Positions 25,591-40,026 are shown, counted from the stretch's first letter. The stretch is 64,000 nucleotides of DNA from Apteryx mantelli (GCF_036417845.1 NC_090020.1:45120425-45184424); one strand, 5' to 3'. Notes: generated by a model not told the origin, from the sequence alone. Translations and numbers: made by a program.

Positions 25591-28500
25591 CTTCAAGTGG
25601 TCAAATGTTGAGAGAGTATGTGTGGGAAACTTCATACATGATTATCTTGTTCTTACATGCTTCTATAGGTGCTGCTTTTGGTCACTGTGAGAGGCATTCT
25701 TATATTTTTATAGTGTATTATAAAATTCTGAATACCTTTATGAATGTTAAACACCCAATGAGATTAATCATTTTAAATTCAACATTTTGTAAGAGTAGAG
25801 TACTGTTTCTGTGGTATAAGGTACACTGTGGTATACATGGCATCTTTCCCTTGAGGTATGAGTTATACATTTCTTTTTCTCTTTCTTAACAGGTAATAGA
25901 AATTTGAGCATGAAGTGAGATAACAATCTACAATCGCTCTCTCTTTCTCTCATCTCTAAGGTCATCTGAAAAAAGGATGCAAATGTTGTTCACAAGCTTA
26001 TGATCCTATGCTTGCAGCTAGGGCAAAGAAATGATCTATAGAGATACTGTGATTTTTTTCTTGACTTACAATCTTTAGCCAACAGGCTCGAGCTGAACTT
26101 AGTCCTTCAAATATTTTGGATCTTGTCCCTCAGTTAACCCTACTTCCTAAAGAAAACAAAAACAAGAACAACCCCCTCCCCCCCACAAAATGCAGAAATT
26201 CTAAAGTATTGTAGTGGATCAGTCTCTCAGTAATCCAATTTTTCCTTCATTAAGCAGCAAAAAAAGAACCAAAACAAAGGGCAGAATCAAAACAAGGATG
26301 AAACAAAGAACTGAAGAAAAGGGTAATGGCAGCAGAGAAAAAGTGGATGAAAATGTATTATATAAACCCATATTTCCTTTTAATATGAATGGATAAAATC
26401 TCATCTACTGGCCTCTGTAAAGCAGCACTTTCAGTATGAACTACCCAGATATTGTGGGATACTGGAACACAATTAGCTGGGTCCCTTTAAATTCTACAAT
26501 CCTTTCCATTTCTCTGGAAGTAACTTAAACTCTCATCAGTCATGTTGCCAACCACTTCCTGCTGGAATCAAGTGCTTCAAATTTTCCCTACTTATAGATG
26601 GCTTCAGTTGTCTTTAAAAAGCACCCACAAATCCAAAGCTGATTAAAACTCAACAGCTACAACTCAAAGAAAAATACCACAAGTCACAAGACCTGCTATG
26701 ATTTAGGAATTTATAATTCCAAGAGCTTCCATTCCATCTGATAGAAAGTCATATCATGTTAAGAGCAAGCTTGACCTGTACAAGAAATACTCTACAGCAG
26801 AATTAAAGGTATCAGTCGCTCTCGAGAGTTTCTAGGATGGAGATGACTACAGTAGAAATACTTATAAACGCATCTCACTTTCTTATACTGCACAAAGGGA
26901 AGCTGTATCTCATGTTGGTAACCATTTCATTGTCCAAACACGGTAACTGTGTGTGTGGATGAAAGTATCAGTTACAGAATTTGAGCAAGTTATTTTTCAG
27001 CACGGTGAGCTACACATTGCTTAGAACAAGAATAAATCAGACTGATATACTTAAATCAATACCTTATTTTTGAGGAATATGTAGGTCCACAGGAATAAAT
27101 GCACTTCAAATCAGATCAGTATTACACACATCTTTTATCAATCAGGTATTAACAGGGCTTGCACTGGTTAAAATCCACTCCTCTGTAAACTGTAGAAAGA
27201 GATTGAAAGCAAGCTGTCAGACTTCCTACTGCTCAAAACCACTTATTATGTAGGCATTTTGTAGAAATGGATGTTAGGACTCTAGAAAATGGACAGGAAA
27301 ATCTTTTGAGAATGTACTTTTATTTCAGAGAGTAATAGAAATGTCATAATGCTTCTAGGCTTTTTCCACGTACTTGAGGAAAACTGCTTATGAAAGTAAC
27401 ATACCATGTAGTTACTTCTGTTCAAGTCCAAATAGCTGAATGTTTACACGTTGTACAACTTACTCCAACTACCTCCATCTCCCATGAGACTGGTACAGAT
27501 GGTTTCTTTCAAGACACTAGCTTTGAAATTATTTGGCCAGTAGCACTGCTAAGTATTCCAGCCCCACATAAAATAGCCCTGTATAGTTTACTTGCATTTT
27601 TCTCTCCTCACAATATCTCACCATTAATATAAATAGCTGTCTGCTAGTGACCTAGTAAAAAAACAACAGAAACAAATACTAAAAAGCTTTATGCAGACCC
27701 ATGAAAACTGTAACTTTGGTTGGAGCAGCTCTTCTGGTAATGCATTTAGGATTTAGCTTCATGTTGCTCTTTGAGTTTTTTTTTTTTATTCAACTGTTTA
27801 ATTGCTTGATGTTAGCAGTGGCTGTCAGTCCTTATGCCACTTTCAGTCACTTTTGATAGATCTGTGAGTTTGGACTACAGGCTTGTTCAAATCAAAGCTT
27901 TTAATGAAACATAATTTTGAAGTTTGATCACTTTGAGAGGGAGCCCTACAAAAGCAGGAGATTAAAATTAAATGGTATTTCTGGCTTTTCCTGTGAGGTT
28001 GAATTCTCTGACCATTGACACTGTCCAGCAACTGGACTGCCTGGGGGACAGACCAAAGGGACTGCTTAGGGGCTGAGGGCTTCTTGGCAATGCATTTCTA
28101 GAGTCACTTCAGGGTGGAGTGGCCCTGTGCACTAAACAAATCCTACATCTCTGCTTTACTTCACACATGCAGGTATTGGGCCCCTCTTTGAGTGAGTACA
28201 GTGTAGATTTGGGCAGCACACAGAAACCTCATATGTGCTAGTCACGGCAGTTAACAAAGCAGAGTAGGCATGGCAAATGACCCGGAGGTCCCCTCCTGTC
28301 TTAATTATCTAGCATTCAAAATATGAATTGAAGTAACGTAACCAAAGTTGCCCTACCTATCTTAAATATTTGGCAGTGTGAACCCATGTCAGCTACAAGA
28401 GCTATCTGCCCTATTACTCTCTCTGACTCATCTGCTTTAGTCAACTGCTGAACACTTACCAGGAACAAAATAAGATTTGTCATACAACCAAGCTAGGGGG

Positions 28501-30145
28501 AGCCGGGAAAAGAAGAAAGGGCAAAGGAAAGAATTGGAAGCTATCTGAACCTAGGAGATGCAGAATGAAGACATGCATGAAGGTGAAAAAAAAGAAGAGA
28601 GTATAAAGTTATGGATATTGCACTTTGGTATAATGAAGAAAAATGAAGTAAAATCTGACAAGAGTCCATTAGTAAGACTTTCAAGAATTCAAACCATATC
28701 TCTAGAAAACACAACAAGAATTCAGTCACACTTCAGCAAAGGCTTTTGGCATGCTCTTGATTATTTTAACTTATATGTTTACAGAAGTTAAAACTGCCTA
28801 GGTACAGATAACACCTACATTGTAATGTTTTTCTAAGACTTAGTGATAAATTATAAATTTTAACAAGAAATATTTTTGGTGTTGATTCCTAGGAATGATT
28901 CTTAAAGCTACACACACACACAAAAAGACCTTGTTTTAGACCCTTGAACTTTGCTGCTATTCACATGTAGGCAAATTTTAAATTCCCTGATATATAGAGA
29001 TGAAGTTACTGAGCTACATATTATTGGGCCTCTGGGCCAAAGGCAAGATTTGTTATTAAAATAGATTTTATATATAGCCACACATCACATTTATAGTATA
29101 CCAGAAATCAATGGATCTACCTACTTCTTCCTGCTATAAACAGGCTTAAATGAGAATCAAATTAATGCAAACTGTTTCTCCCTAGACAATCTACCCAACA
29201 TTTTTCTGCTACAGAAATGGACAGAGCAGAGGGCATTAACTACAGAAAACTCCCATTAAAACACAGCTAATTTCCCAGATCTCTTAGGGAAAGAAGAGCC
29301 TACTTTGGTCTTCTAACACATCCTGCATTTTAAAATATTGTTGCTTTGAAGAATATTGCCCTCTTGATGCAGCTTCAGACTTTTACTTCAGAAGCACTGC
29401 ATAAAAGCATGTGTCATGGCATCCTTCAAACATATCAAAAATTCTTAAACTCTTATTAGAGCCTTGCTCAAGCTCTACCTTGCTGAACTCACAGGAGGTC
29501 AATGTGACTGAAAGACACTTAAGCTTTTCTGAGTCCTGGACACTAAACAGACCCTCTCTGATCCCTGTGATACAGCCTGTGTTACTGTCTGACAGAATTA
29601 GATCCTTTATCAGATGACCTATACTCCTCAAATCATTGAGAAACCTCCTACTTCTAGTTGCTTATGTATACAGTTTCCTTGAGCTCTAACCTTGTTTTGC
29701 CTTTATGGAAACACAGTAACTTACACAAAGGCTTTCCTCATACATTCATTCCTGCATCTTAGCAGAGTGCCATAGCCACTGTGTGAGCTTTTGGGTTTTT
29801 TCCTCCTTGAAGTGATCTTTCAGGATTCCATCCTAGGCCAGAGGTGCTCTTCTTCCTGGAAACAAATCCTTTCCTAAAAATGTTCTATTAGTCATCTCAG
29901 TCCCATCTGAGGTCACCTCAAGGGGTCTCTCCATATGTAAAAAATTGATTGTATCCATAGGTTTCAGACTATTGTCCTGTATTTCCCTGCCATGCTGTCA
30001 TTCTCCACCTATACTGAATCCTAAGATATGTTTTAATAACTCAAATGCAAACTCAAGCCGTGCCTCCTTGGTACAGAGAAAGAACTATCACATTCATTAT
30101 TTAGAATATACCAAAAGCTTGTACCACAGCTAACAGAACAACATG
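25591..30145. other. Intergenic, nothing recognised
   Basis: AT-rich sequence with only short ORFs (94 codons or fewer) and small simple repeats, such as (AC)n near 28911-28922. No gene model could be supported. Confidence 0.55.
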
Positions 30146-30300
30146 TCATAGAACTGAAGGAGGCTTTTAAGATAATCAGGTTCAATCTCCTACCATTATC
30201 ACATATAATACATCAAGTTCTATCTGAAAAATAGTTTAGGTTTCTTGAATCCACCTGGAAGCCTGAGCCAGAAATACATTACTCTGTTAGTCTCCTTGCC
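30146..30300 (-). mobile_element. Possible antisense CR1 3' end remnant
   Basis: CATAGAACTGAAGGAGGCTT at 30148-30167, followed by AAGATAATCAGGTTCAATCTCC, resembles the reverse complement of a CR1 3' end (the familiar CATAGAA...GGAAGGGACCTT...ATCATCTAGTCCAAT pattern). Beyond about 30200 the match fades. It is a weak call made by eye. Confidence 0.35.
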
Positions 30301-33300
30301 TAATATTCACTCCCAATGTTACATAATAATTTATACCCAGGATGAAGATAAAATCCATGATGTCAAGTCTGTTCTGGACTGAATGAGAAAATCGAGGCAT
30401 TTATTATGTCCATATTATTAGCTGATTAAGACAGAAAGTGTATGAAAACAATTACATCATGTTCAATTCATTAGTCAAAAAGGTTTATTTATTTTCAACT
30501 GCTAATACCATTTTCTCAGAGGAAATGGCTCAGAAATCCAAGATAAATGTATCTCACTAACTGAAAAGTTGCCAAACATGCTTTAAGGTCTTAAAGCTGT
30601 AAGTTCTCAGCCTGGAAGTACTACAGGCAGTTTCCATTGTATAACTAAGATAAGCTGGTCACTTTTCTAAGAAAAAAAACAAAGATTTAGGGAGTGTTCT
30701 TACTTTAAAAAAAAAAAGACTGAAAGCTAGACAAAGGACTGTGTGCCATACTGTTCTGTCATCACACAGACAAATTATGACTGAAAAAAATAAGCTAGGG
30801 AAAAGGAATTCAGTCACAAATCCATTTGTGGGAAGCAAATGCAATAGAATTAAGTATTTCAGAGCGTATATTGTATAGAAAAAAATTACTAAAAACAAGC
30901 GTTTCAGTTTACCCTGGAAATCATACAAGTCACAAGAATTCACGTGTATCTTGACAGTAAGCGTGACTGTGGTCCAAAAAATAATCTTGATGACGATGGC
31001 AGCCCCATACATAAACATACATAAACAAAGTTATAATGGTGAAAGTGTCTGTAAATTTAGCATATTCAAATCATTTGACTTACAAAAGAATACAAACATT
31101 GTAGAAGCAAATGCAGCAGAAACAAGGTTTCCGGTTCTGCTAGTGTCATGATCTTACCAAAGCAGAAGGGAGCGTGGCCACAGGGGTTTTCAGCATATGT
31201 TTATGGGAAAAGAAATACATATAAAAGTGTACAGTGTTGCCAATAAGTTAAATAATTAAAAGAGAAGCCTACAGAGAAAACAAAATATCTGTTATTTATT
31301 CATTACTGTTTCCCTTTTCACCTGACCATAGACACTGCTCCTTAAACCTACTGCAGTTCAATTTGTAAGCAGCATGAGTGGGCAGAGAGTGAACATGGCA
31401 GATCTCTGCTCTTGGTATGATGGCACTGAGAGTGAGCAGTGAATGCATGTTCAGCTCTGGCACTGTGCAGCTGTAACAACTGGCTCCCTTAAACCTGTTC
31501 TCTGCTTTTGGGTGGAAGGGGAAATAAGGAAACAAGACAGACACTAAGATTTTGACAATATAATTACAAAAATTACAAAACAAGGTGTTATCACAAAAAT
31601 CCCAAAGCTGGAAATCTCAGGTTAGTTGACAAGAAACTTTCAATGTAACACACTTCCAGAAAGTGTATATTCGTGAAAATTTTCAGCATAACATATTTCT
31701 AGGAAAAATTACTAGCTTTCTAAACAGAGAATGCTAATTAATGCCACAAGTCCTCCCAGTCAAAATCTAACATCCATGGCCTCTTAATATGCACTATAGA
31801 GTCCACCCTTTGATCCAACATCTGCTTTTCAAAGAACTCTTATCTCAGCTTTCCATTTTTGTTCTCTTCTTGCCATGGAAAAGGATTTGATTTTCTAAAT
31901 CTGACTTTTATCTCCTGGTTGGGACCTGAGCAACACTGCTTTCTTTTCCGGCAACAGTCCTGATGGATTTTAAGACACTAAAGACTAAGAAGTTACTTTC
32001 ATTATTCATTAACAAGTTTCTATCTACAGCAAACTAGGAATTCCTCAACGTGACCAAGATAATGAGTTAGAACAGGCACATATCCAATAGTTATGCCATG
32101 CTGATATTACTCCCAGACACTGCTGTAAGTATGGACAATTCAGAGAACAGACTATGAAGTGACTGCTTTACATGAAGAGATTGCTTTAGAGTAGCAACCT
32201 GAGTCTGGAAGGAATCAAAACTGGTACACTTACCATGAAACAACTTCTCAGTAGCAGAAAAGGTGGGATCAGTAGCTCTCACATAAACAAGTGTGTTGTA
32301 TGTAGAAACATGAGTTAACAATATGGATAAGATTTTTTTCAGCTACATTTTTCTCCCTTTATTAATTGGGCAACTATGTTCAGGCTGACCACAATTATTT
32401 AAATTAAGCTGCAAATCCACAAACTGCTACTCATTTCCTGTAGAGGATAAAGTTTTTCTGTCTGCTACCTCATGGTGCATTATCTGTGTTTTTGATCTAT
32501 GGCCAAGACATAGCTATTGCACCTGCAGAATGGTGCACTTCTTGACAGCCTCAGTAAGGAAGTCTCTTTGGCACTGGCCCATCACCAAGGCAGCCTGTCC
32601 TAGAAATAAAAGGCGTCCCTGTTAGAAGGCAAACAGCTGGGGAGACAGCAGCAAACGAGTACATTAGGGACAGAATGGAGATGTAATAAGATCACAAACA
32701 GACAAAACTAAAGATAACCCTGAGTGTGTCACTGAAGCCTGGCCAAGAAATGTTCAACAACATTTTGGAGATAAGAAATACTATTTATAAAGATTTGTTA
32801 AGTGAGGGGGTTCCTTGCTCACTGAGACAAGATGATTGGGTCTGTTGAGGAGGGAAATATTTTATCAGATTCAGAATGCTCTCTGGCACTTCAGAACATG
32901 TACAAATTTGAAGATCCACTACCACAACAAGCTGGATTTTTTTGGAGGGAGGTGGGGGTGGAGGCTCTATCAAAGAAACTAACTAAGGTCAGAGAGATTT
33001 AAAACAATGTATGTAATTGGATGTCGGTCTTTTATTCACTTTGCTACACTGGACAGAATGCTGAAAAAACCCTGAATATTATTTACTACTATGCCAGACA
33101 GTGTCTCCTCTGGGTTACAGTCACCACTACAAGAGGGACATTTAGAGGGTCTGTGAGACAGGACTATTCGAGCAGTTGACAACTAATAGTAAGACTCCAT
33201 TTACACTGCTATTACTGATATTTTTACTATACACCGTTACTATACACTATTATTACTTATATTACTCCAATGATGCAGTTGTGACCATTGCTTTTGAAAG

Positions 33301-36300
33301 AGGAGATAGGACGCTTTAAAAGTCAGTCAGTCTATCTAGATTGCACTGACAGACTAGGCAGGAGAGGAATAGGAATCATTTGAAATTCTCTTGTAGCAAA
33401 GATTTATGGCAGATTCTTAATACGCGATGATACAGGCAGATAAAGAACAAAGATAAATTTAAGAAGCCTCTACCTTTGATTCTTCAAATAAAGACACCTT
33501 CTGAACCAAGTTAGCATATGAATCTCCTAACTGGTTTTGCAGTCAACTTTGAGAATAAAGTGAAGTTAGATTTTTTGCAACTGCAAAGTTAAGACTGTGT
33601 ATTACTAAAATATATAAACTAAGGATTAACTATCATTTAGGAAAATCTTCTTGATACAAGGAGACTTATTCCATATTCCAATGTGCTCCAAAGAGGAAAT
33701 AATCAGGGCTAGTTGTTTCCTTGAAGTCTATAGCAAAAGAATAGACAGTATTCGTTCTCACTCACAAGCAGCAGATTAAAGGAAGATGTGGTACTAGGGT
33801 TTAACACAAGTCACAGTCAGATCACATTATTTAAAAGTTTATCCATAGATACCAAAACTTTATAAGGCTTTAATAACATTTTAATGAGGGAAATTAGTTC
33901 CTTTCTCTATCATACTCATTTCTACACATTTCTTCCAACTGCTGCTGCCTCAGCAAGAAAATATTTATTTTGCTTTCCTGACATCTTGTGGCTTTACCAC
34001 AAAACACACTTTAAAAAGAGGTACAAATGCTGGTTTGTGAAGAGATTGCTCTTTTAATATTATTTAGCCTAACTTGTACTCCAAATTAAACACCATCACC
34101 CCCTTTAGAGCAATCCAACTTGCAGCTGTGTGGACCTTAGGACCCAGTAAGTTCCTCAAACAACTTGATCCACTACAAAGAAGTTGAGTCTAACAGTCCA
34201 GATCTCACCACAGAGGTGATGCATCATTCTGCCTTCCAGAGACTGTTCCCTTTCACTCAGTTCTCAGTCAGGCAGTGATTGCCTTACTTCATTCATACTT
34301 CTTATTTAAATACACTAGTTTTAAAGTGACTATGTGAGAAGTGAGCTGAATTCCAGTCTGGCTCACTCATCAGGGCAGAGCCAAAAGCTAGCAGTACTGT
34401 GCCAGTGAAACACACAAGCTTTTTAGCTATGCTTCTGCCCATCCGGAAAGCTGTATTTCTGAATGTGCATGAGTGTTAAGAAACCAGCCTTAGCCTTTCA
34501 GATTTATTTTGCATTTACAAGCAATGGTTGAGATGTCTGATTTAATACAGCTGATTCAGTGCTATTAGGCAAACAAACATGAAATCTTAATGCCACTTCT
34601 GCAGTTATATGTGTGCCAACCAGAACAAAATAAACAAAGACTTGCTTTCCATTACCCTCTGATGGAGAAGCAGCACACTATACATTAACCTGAATCCAGA
34701 CAAATAAGAAGTTTAGGAACTGGCTGAAGGTCAGACATGAGGAATATTGGAGGTTTTCTATAGAGTTTTTTTGTTATGGCTTTTTTTTTTTGAACAATAT
34801 TGCAAGAATCACTAGCTAACTGGCTATTTAGAGCAGCTCCACTGACTGAGCTGCCTGTTTGACAGAAAAACAAAGTTCTTTTCGTTTCCTTCGTACTCGT
34901 GACATAATTCTCTGGAAAAAACATTCTGTTCATCCTGGATTAGAGAAGGCCTTCTAACAGGGATTTATAGTCAGTTGGATTTAGTGGATCATTTGACAGT
35001 TAGTGGTGGATAATATTTGTGCATGTTGTCAGCAAGAAATAAACACTTAAGAGCCAAGTTTTCGCTGGCTGATGTTCCAAGACAAGTTGGAGTTCTCCAG
35101 TAGTTTTCTGGCCAGATGAAGTGCTATGCTAGTCTGACTGTGGAAACAACAGGAGTGGTTAAGGGCAAAACACTTCAGCTGGCTTATCATTTAGAGAGAA
35201 ATTTTGTGGGCCATATCATTTTGGATGAGTTGGCAGTGAGTTTCAACAAAACCCTGCTTTTAGTTAAATATCAGTGCAGCTGTGTAAATGCAGAATGCCC
35301 AGTCCAAGATAGTTCAAGACCTTGGTTTTCCAAAGCAGCTTCTTCTGGAAGTTCAACTTTCAACTGGTCTTTCTATTTACAGCTGAGTTACAAACCTGAA
35401 TACTGATATTTTATTTTTCTGACAGAGAATGAAAATCAGGTGGTAAGTGGTGAAATAATATCTTAGAAGTCAACTACAGGGGAAAAATAACTGCTGGATG
35501 TACCTGCAGAAAAGAACAGCTTTAAAGGGTTATAAAGCCTGTGCGTTTTGTGGGAGACAGAAGGTCTGGTCTAGATAGTCTGAATCTTTCTGTGAAGCTT
35601 GGTGTTTGTGCAAAGGCTCAACTCCTGCCATTCCCTGACATATGTGGAGTGTTTTCTATCTTTTACAGTTAAAAGTAGCGCATCTGAAAAAAAAACAAGT
35701 TTAAAACATTGCTCACATTAGTAAGTACCTTCCTTGAAATTAAGGAAACCATTCACACAAGTAGGTATTTGTAGGTTTGAGACTAATGTCCTAGCAACAC
35801 TGAGCACAATAACCAGCTCAGAAAAACTGAGCAGTCAAAGAGATTAATGGAAAAATACAATGCTCATGACCATCAAATTGAGCACTGCTCTAGAAACAGA
35901 TCAATCAATCAATCAACCAATCATAGCACTCTTTAAATTAATACCCTACAGAAATATTAATCTGAGAGAAGTAAAATTCATTAGTGATACCTCAAATTGA
36001 ATTGTATTATAGCACACATTGACATAAGCAGTGCAGCCAGCTTTCATAGCTGCACAATGACTAAAAAAGACTCTGGCTCAGAATAGCTAAAAAATGTATT
36101 GGACTACTTTGGTAATCATTCTGCACTGATATACTGCAGTCTATTCACCAGAAAATAGCTTAATAATTCAGTATGAAGATGCTGCTTTTTGCCAAAAATT
36201 TTTAAGCATATATATAGTCCTTCAGTTTCATCTTCTTTCTCAAAAAGTTGTATAACCTGCTTTTGTCAAGCCATCAGCCAAAAGGAATGCAGATGCCCAA

Positions 36301-38080
36301 AAGAATAAAGCATGCCAAGCACCATTAGATTTTCAGACTTCTGTATGTGAATTCCCTGGTACCTGTGATTGTGGAAGTCTTACTCAATGCTTGTATGAAG
36401 CAGAAAGCTCCTAATGAAACAGCAAATTAGGAAAAAAAAAGCAGCTTTTTGAATTATCTGTAGCTATTTATTAGCTGGTATAAAGCAGGGGGAGAGCAGG
36501 AAGCCTGATTTTGGATTGGCCTTTCTATTGCCACATCTCAGGTTTTGATTCTAAGGAGTTCTATTAATTTTAATTCTAAAGGGAGATGCTATATCTCTGT
36601 ATAATCAAGCTAGCTCAACAGGCAAGGAGCAGCCTCAGGAGGACAAAATGTGTTTTAAAGTGCCTATTTAACAGAAAAGGCTTACTCAATGACTTTTTCA
36701 GAGTTCTCTATGTGCACAGGTTAAAATCGTACATAAGTTTGAGACTATCAAATATATTAGTAAGGGCAGCCTGTTAGTTTTCTATCCAAAAAGAGCACCA
36801 GTTGATTTGGAGGCATTCAAATTTAAGACAAATATACTGATCAGAATCAGTTTAATGAGGCAACAATGTGCCTGTTGTTCTCAGCCTTCCAACAGCTGCA
36901 GTTCTGGCTTTGATCCAGTAAAATACTTCAGCGCTGTTCTGGACTGGAGCCAGCCTTCCAAGTGTCATATAGGAACAAGCCCACTAAATGCAAATAATTC
37001 TATACCCTTTGTTACAAAAGCGGAATGTGGTCTGCTATGTTTGGTAAACTGTACTTTTTTTTTTTTTTACCTCCAACACACTTGCAAGACATTGCGGTTG
37101 GATGTGTACAGCTCTTTGCATTTGAAAGCCACCCATGATACCCTTCTTTCTACTCTGTAACACATTCCACAGAGGGACATTTTCAGCCATCATCCCATTC
37201 CTAGGCACAGCTTAGCTAAAATTAAATGCCAGTAGTTAGGCTCATACTTTTGCATTAAAAAAAAATTTCTAGGATGAAATATCAAGCACTTTAAGATAAA
37301 AATTAATCAAGAGAACCATGGCATCTTTCAGGATAAATTTGATTTATCAAGTTATTTTCATGCTGGGGGACAGAGCTATTTTGGGGCTTTTAACAATGTC
37401 CAAGGATCCTACTCATCATGACCATCAAAATTTCCCTGTGCAAGGTGCTGTATAACAACAGGAACAGACATCCTTCTACAGCAATACTGCCTACTCCTGG
37501 GGTGACAAGGCCCTGGTGTAATTTGGCAGTGGTTCAAAAGTGCCTGCTGCAGATGTGCATGGAGGTCAGGAGGAAAGAGCAGGATCATAGTTTTTCCTCA
37601 CATAGGCTCGTGTCCCAACCACTATTGGTACTGCTGTAGCTAATGAAGGAATATAGCCCAGGAAATATATATGGAAGTGCTTACATGCCAATTACCTCAG
37701 GTGCTTCACCGACACTGTTGCACAGCAGGGAGCACTAGAAGATATGAAAGTCTCATACTAATTAAATAAATACTAGTTTGCAAGCCCTGAGAGCACCCAG
37801 TCAGCCCATACCTATAAAATGAATACTGAACATCAGAATCTAGAGTAGCCAGAGCTGTATAGAAGACTTATCCTAGAATTACAGAACCTAGCTGTATGAG
37901 CAGTCTGCCAGAGCAGCTTTCAAGAGACCAGGCAGCTTTCCATTATAATCCTTCCAGTCCATGAAAAAATGACATAAATAAGGTTTACCAGTAAGATTTT
38001 CTTCAAAAGTCATCATTTTCCAATGAAAAACGTAACTTCCCACCTTCAGAAAACAAGGTCTCACTTCCTCTAAAAGTTAA
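30301..38080. other. Intergenic, nothing recognised
   Basis: Long AT-rich block before the STARD4 promoter. The longest open frames are 119 codons (-, 30659-31018) and 117 codons (+, 36807-37160), with no domain or splice logic. Minor simple repeats include (ATCA)n at about 35900-35926. I recognise no gene or named transposon. Confidence 0.55.
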
Positions 38081-38111
38081 AAAACAAACAAACAAACAAA
38101 ACAAAAAAACA
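38081..38111. repeat. (AAAC)n A-rich simple repeat
   Basis: Tandem CAAA/AAAC units broken by longer A runs. It is a short low-complexity tract and could be the relic of a poly(A)-type insertion tail, but no source element is visible upstream. Confidence 0.8.
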
Positions 38112-39400
38112 AGCTTGCCTTGGAGGTTTAAACTAAGTAACAGCCCACAAGGAAAGAAAGTCATTTTCAAAGGCCAGAAGACATCAGACTTTGAAGAGTG
38201 CTACAGGCCAAGGAAGAGTGGGGAGAGTAGCCAGGGAGCTGGTCAAATATACTCTATTGCCAACAGAAAGATAACGGACCGGAGTCTGGACGAAGACCAG
38301 TGAAATACATTGAATCTTAGCAATGTTGCTATGATTCAGTCTCAAAACTACTCTTTTGATTCTGTACTGTAAAATTTCAAGGATTGCACATAAGGCATTT
38401 TCACTTCAGCTGTCCTAACAAACATGGTCTTTGCCTAGAGACCAATTTTCATTTAAGGAAAAACGACTGAAAGGTGTGAACTGAACAGGCTCTTTATTAG
38501 AACATCTGCTATGTTTGTTTTATGCAGGTCGTGTTCCACAGAAAGAATGCTACAAAGCACTGATGAGGAAGGGGAGCTAGGGGTAGCTCAAAAAGGCTGG
38601 TGTAAAGCAGTGTATCAAGAATATTACAAATGTTTAAACCATTCATTTTGGAAGCTAGCACTGGCTAAGATGAACAACGTATTATCACACAAGGAAAAGC
38701 TGGTGTCCCCATACTTTTTACTCTATTTTTTTACTGTTACTTCTTGTCCCTTTTCTTTTTACTGCCCTTCCAAGAAGAGTTTGGACTTTTTGCTTGGGTG
38801 TCACCAAATGTAATTCTGTTGGACTGATGTGGGTGAAGACCAGGGAACAGTGCAATTCTGCAGCGAGGGAGACAGGAAACAATCAGTTACCTATACTTTA
38901 GAGTTTGTTTCAAACCTGAGCTGACCTCAGGTGCAGCCTTATTACACAAGAAGAATCTGGTCTGCTTGCTGCTCTACAGAGCTAAACATAACATCAATGC
39001 TTTCTCAAAAGTATGCTGAACCACAAGGGAAGCATTGCTGACCAAAAGTGATGGTGCGTCTTTGGTTTTCTCACTGCAACGTGCTACTTACAGTGGGTGC
39101 TGTGCTCTGCACTGTCTGAAATCCTTCACAGCTAGACAGACGTTTTGTTTTCAATCTCTGATGCTGTGACAAAGTCATAGCTGACTGCAACCTGGGGGGT
39201 GCTGAAATGGGGACGAAGGTCTTCACCACTCTTGCCCACTCCATTTGAACTAGCAGGTCAGGCCTCAGCTGAATGGCTGAAGCAGGCAGGGGAGTATGCA
39301 CAACGCCTCAGCTGAAAAGCACCAATATCACCCATTTTGCAACACTGAGTAAACCTTAATAAAGTTATATTAACACGGCAGGTTGGAGAAAACAAGGCTC
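38112..39400. other. Upstream flank of the STARD4 promoter, nothing recognised
   Basis: Ordinary AT-balanced sequence leading to the CpG island. It contains short ORFs only (100 codons, +, 38511-38813). Distal promoter elements may lie here but none is obvious. Confidence 0.5.
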
Positions 39401-39403
39401 AGT

Positions 39404-39413
39404 GTAACCCCAC
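39404..39413 (+). promoter_or_regulatory. SRE-like site (weak)
   Basis: GTAACCCCAC agrees at 8 of 10 positions with the LDL-receptor sterol regulatory element ATCACCCCAC. It lies about 600 bp upstream of the presumed first exon. STARD4 is a known SREBP-2 target in mammals, which makes such sites worth noting, but a match this loose is common by chance. Confidence 0.2.
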
Positions 39414-39679
39414 CCCGGTGACAGGGGTATGGAGTGCTATCACGGGGTGTGGTAGCAACGGGCGGTTATCACAGACGCACCGGCACAGCCTGCTGCTGTC
39501 TGGCCCCGGCCGCTGCCCTGGCAGCATCCCCAGGCCGCGCTGAGCGGGAAGCCACGCGAGGCGCAGACGCGCAGCAACAGTCACCCCCGTTCCGGTCCGC
39601 CAGCAGCAACGGCCGGGCTCGCGCCGGACGCCGGGCGGCGTTTAACCCCGCCCCTCTCCCACCACTCCACTCCCTCCGC

Positions 39680-39692
39680 CCAATCACACCGC
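39680..39692 (+). promoter_or_regulatory. CCAAT box abutting an SRE-like site
   Basis: CCAAT at 39680-39684 overlaps ATCACACCGC at 39683-39692, which agrees at 8 of 10 positions with the SRE ATCACCCCAC. Adjacent NF-Y and SREBP sites are typical of sterol-regulated promoters, although this overlap is closer than the usual spacing. The interpretation is tentative. Confidence 0.25.
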
Positions 39693-39907
39693 CCTGCTCC
39701 CCCGCAGCAGCGAATGGGAAGGCGCCCTCCTTCCTCCCGCCAGTGACGACAAGCCAGTGACCGGTCGAAAGTTCGCGTGATAGGAGAAGGCGGAGAGCGT
39801 GGGCGGGGATTAGCCAGTAGGGCCACACCCTGCTGGCCCGCCCCATCCGAGCTTCGCGCTCTGCCGAGGCGGTAGCGCTGCAAACCACCGACAGCGGATG
39901 CGCCGCC

Positions 39908-39944
39908 ATTGGCTGCGCTGGGAAGCCGGCTGCACCCTCATTGG
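39908..39944 (-). promoter_or_regulatory. Pair of inverted CCAAT (NF-Y) boxes
   Basis: ATTGGCTGCG begins at 39908 and ATTGGCTGCC at 39940, 32 bp apart. This is about three helical turns, a spacing often seen for paired NF-Y sites. They lie 80-120 bp upstream of the exon 1 splice donor, so transcription probably starts between here and about 40000. Confidence 0.5.
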
Positions 39945-39959
39945 CTGCCGGCATCGGCC

Positions 39960-40026
39960 GTTGGCGGCCGGGCGGCCCGCCAGCGCCCCTGCCGGAGTGG
40001 GAGGGGGAAGAGGGCCGCGGCCGCAG
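39960..40026 (+). other. STARD4 exon 1 (5' UTR), start uncertain
   Basis: A strong splice donor, CCGCAG followed by GTGAGT, ends at 40026/40027, giving a non-coding first exon in the CpG island. The 5' end cannot be fixed by sequence, and the position given is a placeholder between the CCAAT pair and the donor. A second good donor (AAA then GTGAGTA at 40301) would give a longer leader and a 93-bp intron. Confidence 0.5.
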
